Source of the DNA: Bacteroidota bacterium | Lineage (GTDB): Bacteria; Bacteroidota; Bacteroidia; Chitinophagales; Chitinophagaceae | Direction: 5' to 3' | Assembly (NCBI GenBank): GCA_023392185.1 | Contig: JAEVZP010000221.1 | Coordinates: 1-17,457 of the forward strand | DNA length: 17,457 bases | Shown: positions 6,250-13,112 of the stretch, piece after piece | Position numbering within the stretch: position 1 is the stretch's first letter | Layout of the letters: every line of letters starts with the position of its first letter | Made by a program: the position numbers and the translations under genes | Notes under the pieces: model-generated | Databases searched by the model: none | What the model saw: the letters and a program-made list of their open reading frames with translations, nothing else | Told to the model about the DNA's origin: nothing

Positions 6250-9033
6250 ATGCGAGCGGCTCTTCTGATAGCTTTTGTGTTTTTTCTTTTCCCGGCGCTT
6301 GCGCCCGCGCAGGTGAAAAACCCGGTGGCTGTTTCCGGAAATATTTCGGATACCGCGCTAAAAAGCCCGCTTCAACATGCCTCGGTTGTGCTGCTGCATG
6401 CCCGCGACTCCGTGCTCGCCGGTTTTGGCCGCACCGGAGCAGAAGGCAATTTTCGGGTGCAGGTTGACAGTCCCGGAAATTATATCCTGCTCGTAAGCTA
6501 TCCCGGTTACGGCACTTATTCCGACCCGCTTTCGCTTACTCAACCGCAAACTGCTCTCGGCACCCTGCCGCTTTCCTCGCGCGATCAGCTCATCCAGGAA
6601 GTAGTCATCAAACGGCGCATGGCGGCGATCAAGGTCGTGGGCGACACCACCGAATACGCCGCTGATTCTTTTAAAGTAGCCGAAGGAGCCAATGTAGAAG
6701 ACCTTTTGAAAAAACTGCCCGGCATTCAGGTAGATAAGTCCGGAAAAATCACCGCGCAGGGCGAAACCGTAAAAAAGGTTTTGGTAGACGGCGAAGAGTT
6801 TTTCTCCGACGACCCGGCCGTAGTGACCAAAAACCTGCAAAGCAAGGCGGTTTCTTCGGTGCAGGTGTATGACAAAAAATCCGAGACGGCCACTTTCACC
6901 GGCATCGACGACGGCATCCGCGAAAAAATCATCAACCTGAAACTGAAAGATTCGATGAAGCGGGGCACCTTCGGCAAGGTGGAGGCCGGTGGCGGAACCG
7001 ACAAATACTATCAGAATCAGGGCATGATCAACGCCTTTAAAGGCAAGCGCAAAATATCGGCCTACGGCATCCTGAGCACCACCGCGCAGACCGGCCTCGA
7101 CTATCGCGACGAAAGCAAATATGGTGGCACCGACAATTCTTTTTCTTTTGACGAAGAAACCGGTGTCTGGAGCGGCGATTGGGACAGCCGCGGCAGTGGT
7201 TACTACGGGCGCGGTCGGCCGAAGGTGATTTCCGGCGGCGGGCATTATTCCAATAAGTGGAACGACGGCAAGCAGCAACTGACGACCAATTATAAAATGC
7301 AGCAGCTGGACATAGATGGCGACGGCCGGCAGTTTACCCGGTTTTTGCTGCCCGATTCTACCTATTATTCCAAAGAGAACTGGAGCCAGGCCAGCCATAG
7401 CCTCCGGCAGACAGGCGGCGGAAAATTCACCCTTCAGAAAGACTCGCTCACCACCATTCTGCTCTCTGCCTTTGGAAACAACACACACAGTAAGGTTAAC
7501 GAGGCGTATCATACCGTGACAGAGGGCGGCGACGGCGCGGCGGTCAACCAAAATGATCGCACGACCGACGACGAAAACAACCGCCAGCTTTGGAAAGCCA
7601 ACTTATCCTGGCAGCAGAAATTCCGGAAAAAAGGCCGCAGCCTTATGGTGGATGCCAATACCAACATCACCCGCAACATCGCTGATATGATGTTCCGCTC
7701 GGTGAATACTTATTTTGCCGGTGGCTTTTCCGACAGCATCAGTCAGCACAAAACACGCAACGACGAGGTAGAGAGCTTTGGCGGCAATGCAGCCTATACC
7801 GAGCCGCTTTCCAAAAAGTTTTTCCTTGCCTTAAACTATGGCGCAGGCTTGACGGCTTCCCGGTCGGCGCGTTTTTCCTATAACCAAATGCCCGGTACCG
7901 GCGATTTCAGCGCTACGCCTGATTCGCTCTACAGCTCTGATTATGCCTACCGGGTACTGACTCAAAAAGGGGGCCTTACGCTGCGTTACGTAACTGCCAA
8001 GCTGAACGTTGGGCTGGGTGGGCGCGTGTTTTATACCGATTTTGTACAGGAAGATTTTTTCCGGAACGCTTCGCCCCTCAACCGGAGTTACCTGAACTGG
8101 GCACCGCAGGCCAACCTCGTCTGGAGCCGCAGTCGCATGGAGAGCGTCCGGCTTTACTACAGTGGCAGAACGCGGCAACCTTCTATCGAGCAGTTACAGC
8201 CTTTCCGCCAAAACACGGATCCGCTCAATGTGGCCATCGGAAACCCCGATCTGAAGCAGGAATTTACCCACAATATCAACCTCGGCTACAACAATTATAA
8301 GGCGCTTTCCGGAACCTATACCTATGCCAACATCGGATTTGCGATTGTGCAGGATGCCATCAACCAGTCGCAGTATATCGACGTGCTGGGCCGCCGGACG
8401 TATCAGTATATCAATGCCGGAAATAATCAAAACCTGTGGAGTTATTTCGGCACCGGCACCAAGCTCAAAAAGCTGGATCTGGATGCGAGCGTGAACGGGA
8501 ATGTGTCGCACAACTCCTACCACGGTTTTGTGAATGGAATTGACAATAAAACCACTACAACCCAATACGGATTGGGCTTTGAACTCAAAAAAGACTGGGA
8601 CAAGGATGACAAGATGACCCACGAAATCTCCCTGAGCATAAGTGGCGATTACCGGCAAAACAACAGCACCCTGACCCGGCTGACGCCCAACTACTGGAGC
8701 TCCGATGTTTCGCTTTCTACCAACAACCTCTTATTCTGGAAAATCCGGCTGACCAATACGGTGAACGCCAATCTGCGCGAGCGCTTTTCGGAGGCCGACC
8801 GGGCCTACAACACTGTGGTGTGGAATGCGGCCCTTTCCCGGAAATTCCTCCAGCGCGATGCTGCCGAAGTGCGTCTTTCGGTGTTCGATATCCTAAACCA
8901 GAATCTGGGCTTTAACCGCACCGTTTCCAACACGATGATTTCGGAAGAAGCTTATACCACGATTCGCCGCTACGGCCTGCTGTCCTTTATCTGGAATTTC
9001 AACAGCAACCCCGCCGTCAGCAACGACGATTAG
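6250..9033 (+). CDS. TonB-dependent receptor-like outer-membrane beta-barrel protein
   Basis: A 927-residue outer-membrane protein. Residues 1-20 are a signal peptide (MRAALLIAFVFFLFPALAPA, then QVKN). About 24-105 is a carboxypeptidase-regulatory-like beta-sandwich (VSGNISDTALKSPLQHASVV). About 115-205 is plug-like, with ANVEDLLKKLPGIQVDKSGK, VKKVLVDGEEFFSDDPAV and a SVQVYDK stretch. The rest is a large beta-barrel rich in aromatic/polar alternation, the layout of the OMP_b-brl_3 type of barrel family. I see no TonB box, and the substrate is unknown; no SusD-like partner follows. The start at 6250 is chosen because the signal peptide begins there; an upstream in-frame ATG at 6130 adds 40 unlike residues. 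It is followed by a GLPGLI protein, a frequent pairing in Bacteroidota whose role is not established. Confidence 0.9.
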   Translation: MRAALLIAFVFFLFPALAPAQVKNPVAVSGNISDTALKSPLQHASVVLLHARDSVLAGFGRTGAEGNFRVQVDSPGNYILLVSYPGYGTYSDPLSLTQPQTALGTLPLSSRDQLIQEVVIKRRMAAIKVVGDTTEYAADSFKVAEGANVEDLLKKLPGIQVDKSGKITAQGETVKKVLVDGEEFFSDDPAVVTKNLQSKAVSSVQVYDKKSETATFTGIDDGIREKIINLKLKDSMKRGTFGKVEAGGGTDKYYQNQGMINAFKGKRKISAYGILSTTAQTGLDYRDESKYGGTDNSFSFDEETGVWSGDWDSRGSGYYGRGRPKVISGGGHYSNKWNDGKQQLTTNYKMQQLDIDGDGRQFTRFLLPDSTYYSKENWSQASHSLRQTGGGKFTLQKDSLTTILLSAFGNNTHSKVNEAYHTVTEGGDGAAVNQNDRTTDDENNRQLWKANLSWQQKFRKKGRSLMVDANTNITRNIADMMFRSVNTYFAGGFSDSISQHKTRNDEVESFGGNAAYTEPLSKKFFLALNYGAGLTASRSARFSYNQMPGTGDFSATPDSLYSSDYAYRVLTQKGGLTLRYVTAKLNVGLGGRVFYTDFVQEDFFRNASPLNRSYLNWAPQANLVWSRSRMESVRLYYSGRTRQPSIEQLQPFRQNTDPLNVAIGNPDLKQEFTHNINLGYNNYKALSGTYTYANIGFAIVQDAINQSQYIDVLGRRTYQYINAGNNQNLWSYFGTGTKLKKLDLDASVNGNVSHNSYHGFVNGIDNKTTTTQYGLGFELKKDWDKDDKMTHEISLSISGDYRQNNSTLTRLTPNYWSSDVSLSTNNLLFWKIRLTNTVNANLRERFSEADRAYNTVVWNAALSRKFLQRDAAEVRLSVFDILNQNLGFNRTVSNTMISEEAYTTIRRYGLLSFIWNFNSNPAVSNDD

Positions 9034-9050
9034 GAACGCGTTCTATTCCA

Positions 9051-9079
9051 TGTTGGAGAACGCGCCTCCTGGCGCGTTC
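9051..9079 (+). terminator. GC-rich hairpin after the receptor gene, including TGTTGGAGAACGC copy 2
   Basis: GAACGCGCC (9058-9066) and GGCGCGTTC (9071-9079) form a perfect 9-bp stem with a TCCT loop, 25 bases beyond the stop. No U-tract follows, so it may stabilise the 3' end or act as a weak terminator. Its left side overlaps TGTTGGAGAACGC (9051-9063), repeated at 4522-4534. Confidence 0.5.
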
Positions 9080-9096
9080 CTACCGGGGATTTCTAC

Positions 9097-9121
9097 ACAA
9101 GGTTCTTATACAAGGTTCTTA
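9097..9121 (+). repeat. Tandem 12-base direct repeat before the GLPGLI gene
   Basis: ACAAGGTTCTTA occurs at 9097-9108 and again at 9110-9121, a 13-base period, ending 10 bases before the ATG at 9132. It may be simple slippage; a role in initiation is speculative. Confidence 0.6.
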
Positions 9122-9131
9122 ATCCACCTGA

Positions 9132-9860
9132 ATGACCATGAGATTCTTTTGCTTTCTGCTGCTTTTGCTGTCTTCCACAGCCCGGGCCCAGCACCTGTTT
9201 GGGGGAAAAATCACCTTCGAGCGCAAAACCAATGTCCACCAGATTTACGAAGGACAGGAGTGGTTTGACGACGCCAAAAAAGACATTCCCAAAATCATGA
9301 CTTCCGGGTTTACGCTCACCTTTGACACGGCCCGAAGTCTGTATGAACCGGTGCCGCCTGCCGACGAAGAAAAGCAAAAATGGTATACGCCGCCCGGCGC
9401 CGATAACCGCGTGTTGCAAGACTACCGTTCCGGAACTATTACTGCCCAAAAGCAGGTTTTCGAACAGGCCTTTCGCATTGAAGATTCCCTGCCGCGTTAT
9501 ACCTGGAAGATTGGCAGCGAGGTGCGCACCATCGCCGGTTTCAATTGTCGTAAAGCCGTAACCCGCATCTGCGACTCAGTGTATGTCGTTGCATTCTATG
9601 CCGAGGAAATTCCGGTGAGCGGCGGTCCGGAGCAATTCGGCGGCTTGCCGGGCATGATTCTGCAACTCGTGGTCCCGCGCCTCGGAACGACCTGGCAGGC
9701 CACCAGTTTTCAGGAGTTAAAGCCGGATGAAAGCACTTTAAAATTGCCCGCCTCCAAGTCCAAACCTACCAACCGTACCAACCTGGCCGGGACGCTGAAA
9801 AGCAGTCTGAAAGAGTGGGGAAAATGGGGCGAGCGCGCCATTTGGTGGAGCATGTTGTAA
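9132..9860 (+). CDS. GLPGLI family protein
   Basis: A 242-residue exported protein of the Bacteroidota GLPGLI family, whose function is not known. Seen: signal peptide at about 1-19 (MTMRFFCFLLLLLSSTARA, cleaved before QHLF), an early strand FGGKITFERKTN, YTWKIGSEVRTIAGFNCRKA (123-142, the usual core ahead of the motif), and GGPEQFGGLPGMILQL with GLPGMI at 171-176. The family name motif is GLPGLI, so Leu is Met here. A second ATG at 9138 is possible. It lies 98 bases beyond the receptor gene on the same strand; the pair may be co-transcribed despite the hairpin between. Family confident, role unknown. Confidence 0.88.
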   Translation: MTMRFFCFLLLLLSSTARAQHLFGGKITFERKTNVHQIYEGQEWFDDAKKDIPKIMTSGFTLTFDTARSLYEPVPPADEEKQKWYTPPGADNRVLQDYRSGTITAQKQVFEQAFRIEDSLPRYTWKIGSEVRTIAGFNCRKAVTRICDSVYVVAFYAEEIPVSGGPEQFGGLPGMILQLVVPRLGTTWQATSFQELKPDESTLKLPASKSKPTNRTNLAGTLKSSLKEWGKWGERAIWWSML

Positions 9861-9867
9861 CCCTGCG

Positions 9868-9935
9868 GGTGGTTAGAGCCGTTGGCTTGGAGCTTCGCGT
9901 TGGAACTGCGTGTTGGAGCCCTTCGGGCGTTGGAT
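9868..9935. repeat. GTTGGA-rich spacer with small hairpins
   Basis: The stretch repeats GTTGG(A/C) about every 10-20 bases and holds small hairpins such as GCCC-TTC-GGGC at 9918-9928, just after the GLPGLI stop. It resembles the TGTTGGAGAACGC element elsewhere. It could contribute to transcription ending, but no U-tract is present. Confidence 0.4.
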
Positions 9936-9958
9936 AATAGTGGAGTTGAACGTAAAAA

Positions 9959-10147
9959 TTTCCGGAATTTTTGAGACCTGACAGGTCAAGGCTGAAACGG
10001 CGTGGAAGCCGCAGAGCCTGTCAGGTCAGAAGTACATCTTCCGCGAAAGCGGCATTTCCGGAAATTTTCATCTACAAACGACAACAGCCCTGACAGGATC
10101 TCTCCACTACGTTGTGGACCCGTCAGGTCAAAAAAGATTTCCGGAAA
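9959..10147. repeat. Two stem-loops separated and flanked by TTTCCGGAAA palindromes
   Basis: TTTCCGGAAT at 9959-9968, TTTCCGGAAA at 10055-10064 and TTTCCGGAAA at 10138-10147 frame two structured segments. The first pairs GACCTGACAGG (9975-9985) with CCTGTCAGGTC (10017-10027) and has a smaller CGGC/GCCG stem inside. The second pairs CCTGAC (10089-10094) with GTCAGG (10122-10127), with TCCAC/GTGGA (10103-10107/10114-10118) inside. With the terminator at 10193 and the GTTGGA stretch this fills the 377-base gap; no gene is seen. It could be a repeat cluster or a small structured RNA. Confidence 0.6.
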
Positions 10148-10192
10148 ATCCAGCATTAAAACACCTTTCTGATGCCTTATTTTATGGCAATA

Positions 10193-10216
10193 AAAAAGCG
10201 CCCGAAGGCGCTTTTT
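10193..10216 (-). terminator. Intrinsic terminator of the FKBP gene
   Basis: AAAAAGCGCC (10193-10202) pairs with GGCGCTTTTT (10207-10216). On the minus strand it has a UUCG-type tetraloop and is followed by a run of Ts, 22 bases beyond the FKBP stop. It could work in both directions. Confidence 0.9.
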
Positions 10217-10237
10217 CTTTTTTTAGAATTCTGAATA

Positions 10238-11197
10238 TTAGTGATTGTGTCCGTCGTGTTCGCTATGACCGGCAGGCATTTGCGGTTGCGCGCCCGGAGC
10301 GGCTGCATCTACCACTTCCACATCGAAAACGAGAACGGAGTGGGGTGGAATGTTCGGGCCGGGAGAGCGCTCGCCATAGGCCAGGCTCGAAGGAATATAC
10401 AGGGTTCCTTTGCCGCCTTTTTTGAACAGGGCAATGCCTTCATCCCAGCCGCGGATCACCTGACCGACGCCCAGGCCGAAAACGAACGGCTGCACATGGC
10501 CAAACTGCGGATCGACGTTGGAATCAAACGGCGTGCCGTCGAGCAGCTTGCCGGTGTAGTTCATCGTGATTTGCTGGCCCTGCTGCAGGGCCGCGCCGGA
10601 ACCGGGATTATCAATCTTATAATAAATACCGGAAGCTGTTTTCTGCGCTTTGATGTTGTTCTTAGCCAGGTAGTCGGTAATCAGCTTGTCGTCGATACCG
10701 TTTTGCTGCGCCGATTTTTCAGCGGTTTCTTTTTGCATCTCCGCCTGCGTGCGCAGTTTCACTACTTTGATAAAGTAGTCTACGGTTTGCTTTTTGTCTT
10801 TCTCCGCGCCCGCAATCATCGGGAAGCCTACCTTCAGCATGCTGTCGAGTGGTGCTTTGATCACCACAGAATCGCCTTCGCTGAGCATCAGAAATGCCTC
10901 AGAGATATCGCCGCCGAAAGCCGGCTTCTGCACCATCACCGGAACGGGCATATTGTTGTTCATTTTCCGGGTGTCAAACAGCACCGTGTCGGCGGCGCGG
11001 CTGCCCCGGAAGCTGTTGATCAGGTGCACCTCCATATAGTCGCCGACCTGAGCCGTACGGCCGGGCGCATCTTTCACAATCTTATATTGAAGGGTGGAAG
11101 GCAGCTTTTTAAAGTCGCCGCTTTTGGCTTGCGCGTTGCAGGCCGTTTGGCTCAGGGCAAACAAGGCGCCGGAGAGCAGGAGAAATGTTTTATTCAT
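10238..11197 (-). CDS. FKBP-type peptidyl-prolyl isomerase lipoprotein with His-rich tail
   Basis: A cell-envelope prolyl isomerase/foldase. The 319-residue protein starts with a lipoprotein signal ending at Cys20 (LSQTAC). About 35-148 resembles a degenerate FKBP fold (VGDYMEVHLINS, LSEGDSVVIKAP). A helical linker (150-185) leads to a canonical FKBP domain at about 190-297: YTGKLLDGTPFDSN with Tyr214, Phe224 and Asp225; VGQVIRGWDEG with Val247, Ile248 and Trp251; SLAYGERSPGPNIPP with Tyr274; and a closing strand with Phe291. The last nine residues, HSEHDGHNH, are four histidines among acids, a possible metal site as in SlyD tails (inference). It starts 31 bases after the DHH gene, so likely the same transcript, ending at a strong terminator. 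Confidence 0.93.
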   Translation of the reverse strand: MNKTFLLLSGALFALSQTACNAQAKSGDFKKLPSTLQYKIVKDAPGRTAQVGDYMEVHLINSFRGSRAADTVLFDTRKMNNNMPVPVMVQKPAFGGDISEAFLMLSEGDSVVIKAPLDSMLKVGFPMIAGAEKDKKQTVDYFIKVVKLRTQAEMQKETAEKSAQQNGIDDKLITDYLAKNNIKAQKTASGIYYKIDNPGSGAALQQGQQITMNYTGKLLDGTPFDSNVDPQFGHVQPFVFGLGVGQVIRGWDEGIALFKKGGKGTLYIPSSLAYGERSPGPNIPPHSVLVFDVEVVDAAAPGAQPQMPAGHSEHDGHNH

Positions 11198-11228
11198 CTG
11201 GAGTGTAAAGAAACGAAACCGGATAGAT

Positions 11229-12230
11229 TTATTTCGGGTGGTACTGGTTTAAAAGCGATTTAAATTTTGCAACCGTCTCGGCAAACGAAAGATTGGACTT
11301 TCCACCAGACGCATTGAAGTGGCCGCCGCCGTTGAAATGCTTACGGGCAAATTCGTTTACATCAAAATCGCCTTTGCTCCGGAAACTCATCCGCACCTCG
11401 GCAGGCCGCTCGGTAATCAAGACTGAAAAGCGGATGCCTTCAATCGAGAGCGGATAGTTGACGAGGCCTTCGGTGTCGCCGGGGCCGAGATTGAACAGCT
11501 GCGCATCCCGTTTGGAAATGGCGATGAGGCCGCTTTTTTGTTTGGGGAAAATCTCCATCCGCTCGCCAAGGGCAAAGCCCAGAAAGCGCATCCGGCTTTG
11601 CGTCCACGAGTCATAAATGGCTTCATGCACGGGCGTATGTTCCAGCCCGCGGTCTTTCAAATCCGCCACCACGCGGTGTACGCTCGCCGTGGTAGCCGGA
11701 AAACGGAACGCGCCGGTATCGGTGAGCAGGCCGGTGTAGATGCACTGCGCCATGTCGGCGTTGATTTTATCCTGTCCGCCATGTTGCACGATAAAATCAT
11801 AAACCATTTCGCAGGTCGAGCTTTTGTCGGGCAGGGAGGTGCCGCAGAAAAACTCGTCTTTGGGAAACATGTGGTGGTCAATGAGCACGCGTGGCGCAGT
11901 GGCTTCGCGCAGCGGCGTTTCCAGCGTTTGGGTGCGGGAAAGGTCGTTGAGGTCGAGGCAAAAAATCACTTCTGCTTCTTTCAGCGCCCCGAGTACGGGG
12001 TGGGGACGGGCTTCATAGTTCAAAACCTCGCCTGCACCGGGCAGCCATCCCAGGAAAGGCGGCAGTTCCGACGGTACTACGGGCGTTACAGTGTGGCCAC
12101 AGGCGCGCAGGTAGTGGGTGAGGCCGAGGGTGGAGCCAACGGCATCGCCATCAGGACGGTAGTGCGTCACGATTACGATCCGGCGCGGCGCTTCCAGAAA
12201 AGGGAAGATCTCTACAATGGGTAATAACAC
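11229..12230 (-). CDS. DHH/DHHA1 phosphoesterase, NrnA-like (nanoRNase/pAp phosphatase)
   Basis: Members of this family degrade 2-5 base RNA fragments, hydrolyse pAp, or in some cases cyclic-di-AMP/pApA; which applies here cannot be told. Numbered from the GTG at 12230 (333 residues): THYRPDGDAVGS with His23, Asp27 and Asp29; LDLND with Asp93; DHH at 118-120, the metal-binding set; TGLLTDTGAFRFP further on; and C-terminal DHHA1 motif GGGHFNASGG at about 301-310. The start is uncertain. A longer frame from ATG 12308 adds 26 residues unlike the family and overlaps a TATCTTCG -7 box. The GTG starts four bases after that box, so its message would be nearly leaderless. It is followed by the FKBP gene at 31 bases. 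Confidence 0.9.
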   Translation of the reverse strand: MLLPIVEIFPFLEAPRRIVIVTHYRPDGDAVGSTLGLTHYLRACGHTVTPVVPSELPPFLGWLPGAGEVLNYEARPHPVLGALKEAEVIFCLDLNDLSRTQTLETPLREATAPRVLIDHHMFPKDEFFCGTSLPDKSSTCEMVYDFIVQHGGQDKINADMAQCIYTGLLTDTGAFRFPATTASVHRVVADLKDRGLEHTPVHEAIYDSWTQSRMRFLGFALGERMEIFPKQKSGLIAISKRDAQLFNLGPGDTEGLVNYPLSIEGIRFSVLITERPAEVRMSFRSKGDFDVNEFARKHFNGGGHFNASGGKSNLSFAETVAKFKSLLNQYHPK

Positions 12231-12234
12231 GGCG

Positions 12235-12242
12235 CGAAGATA
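12235..12242 (-). promoter_or_regulatory. -7 box before the DHH phosphoesterase
   Basis: Minus strand TATCTTCG followed by CGC, eleven bases identical to the site before pdhA. With the usual 4-7 bases from box to start of transcription, the message would begin at or inside the GTG codon at 12230. No clear -33 box. Confidence 0.45.
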
Positions 12243-12337
12243 GCGGAAGGCGGCTCCCTGGAGGCGTTGGGGAGAACGGAAAAGCGCACAGGTTTCCCCA
12301 AATTTCACCCATCCTGACCCAGACCGCTAAAAGGCCG

Positions 12338-12360
12338 CCGCCCCTTGCGGATGCGGGCGG
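12338..12360 (-). terminator. Weak GC hairpin after the methyltransferase gene
   Basis: CCGCCC (12338-12343) and GGGCGG (12355-12360) form a 6-bp GC stem that begins 3 bases beyond the methyltransferase stop. On the minus strand it is followed a few bases later by CCTTTTA. Plausible but weak. Confidence 0.35.
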
Positions 12361-12362
12361 GT

Positions 12363-13031
12363 TTATTTGGTAAGAATGGCCGTTCCCCCGGTGTCGGCGA
12401 TAGGCACGTAGTGGATGTTGTGCACGGCGCAAAACTCCCGGACGGCTTGCTTGGCACCGGAGTAGCCGGCGTTGTTGTAGTCGTGGATAAAGATGTAGCC
12501 ACCGGGCTGCAGACGTGGATAGAAATACTTCAATCCCTCATAGATCGGCTGATACAAATCGGCATCAAGGCTCACAAAGCAAAAGGCTTCTTCCAGCCCG
12601 GCTGCCGTTTGGGGAAAAAAGCCTTTCCGGAAAATGCAGTTCTCCGGCCGGACCATTTTGCCCCGCACCAGCTCAATACCAGTGTCTGAGAAGTCCTGCG
12701 TGCCGTCTGAAAAACCTTTGCTGCGCTCCACTGCCACATCCTCCGGCGCAAAGCCTTCGAAAGTGTCAAAGAGATAAAACTTCTTTTCCGGCATTAATGC
12801 ATGCACCCGCTTGGCAAAATCGCCTTTATAAACGCCCACTTCCGCTAACGCACCGGTGAGTTTTTTTTCTATTATTTCCTCTGCACACAGCTGCAATGTG
12901 GCGTAGCGGATATAATCGGTGTTGGGACCGATGCGGAACTGAAAAGGCGCGCCCAGCGATTTGATGAGGTAAAAATCTTTTTTCTGAAGAATGCGGGCGG
13001 TCTTATAAAACAACTGTTGCAGCAAAGACAT
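12363..13031 (-). CDS. TylF/MycF-type SAM-dependent methyltransferase
   Basis: A 222-residue class I methyltransferase resembling the TylF/macrocin O-methyltransferase family, whose known members methylate sugar hydroxyls with a metal. Seen: SAM-binding strand and loop LAEVGVYKGDFAKRV (62-76), YLFDTFEGF (86-94), FVSLDADLYQP (152-162, with Asp156 and Asp158 as likely metal ligands), and FIHDYNNAGYSG (181-192, Asp184). Many Bacteroidota homologues sit in polysaccharide or glycan clusters; here it stands alone, divergent from pruA, so the substrate is unknown, although rfbAB 10 kb away makes a surface-sugar role possible. The start MSLLQQLFYK at 13031 is preceded by a perfect -7 box. The same frame stays open far upstream, antisense to pruA, which I do not regard as coding. 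Confidence 0.88.
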   Translation of the reverse strand: MSLLQQLFYKTARILQKKDFYLIKSLGAPFQFRIGPNTDYIRYATLQLCAEEIIEKKLTGALAEVGVYKGDFAKRVHALMPEKKFYLFDTFEGFAPEDVAVERSKGFSDGTQDFSDTGIELVRGKMVRPENCIFRKGFFPQTAAGLEEAFCFVSLDADLYQPIYEGLKYFYPRLQPGGYIFIHDYNNAGYSGAKQAVREFCAVHNIHYVPIADTGGTAILTK

Positions 13032-13046
13032 AAAAGGTTTTGCGGC

Positions 13047-13054
13047 CAAAGGTA
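13047..13054 (-). promoter_or_regulatory. -7 box of the methyltransferase promoter
   Basis: Minus strand TACCTTTG, a perfect TAnnTTTG, 15 bases before the ATG at 13031, so the leader would be about 10 bases. Confidence 0.55.
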
Positions 13055-13064
13055 ACAGCCGCCT

Positions 13065-13085
13065 GCGGGAACTAACGTTTCCCGC
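13065..13085. promoter_or_regulatory. Dyad midway between two divergent promoters, candidate operator
   Basis: GCGGGAA (13065-13071) and TTCCCGC (13079-13085) are perfect inverted arms with a 7-base spacer, centred at 13075. The dyad lies where the -33 regions of both divergent promoters (boxes at 13047-13054 and 13100-13107) would fall, so a bound regulator could affect both genes. Position and symmetry are seen; function is inference. Confidence 0.4.
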
Positions 13086-13099
13086 AAACCTTCTCTGCG

Positions 13100-13107
13100 T
13101 ACCTTCG
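13100..13107 (+). promoter_or_regulatory. -7 box of the pruA promoter
   Basis: TACCTTCG, one mismatch from TAnnTTTG, only five bases before the ATG at 13113. The pruA message is predicted to be leaderless or nearly so. Confidence 0.5.
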
Positions 13108-13112
13108 CCTCC

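Noticed and set aside
6358..7551. 397-codon minus-strand frame inside the outer-membrane receptor gene
   Set aside because: It lies wholly opposite a well-supported gene and has no recognisable motif; antisense shadow.
9058..9079. A strong rho-independent terminator splitting the receptor and GLPGLI genes
   Set aside because: The stem is perfect but no T-run follows on the plus strand, so read-through into the GLPGLI gene is equally plausible.
10241..11263. 340-codon plus-strand frame opposite the FKBP gene
   Set aside because: No family features, fully antisense to a clear lipoprotein gene with its own terminator.
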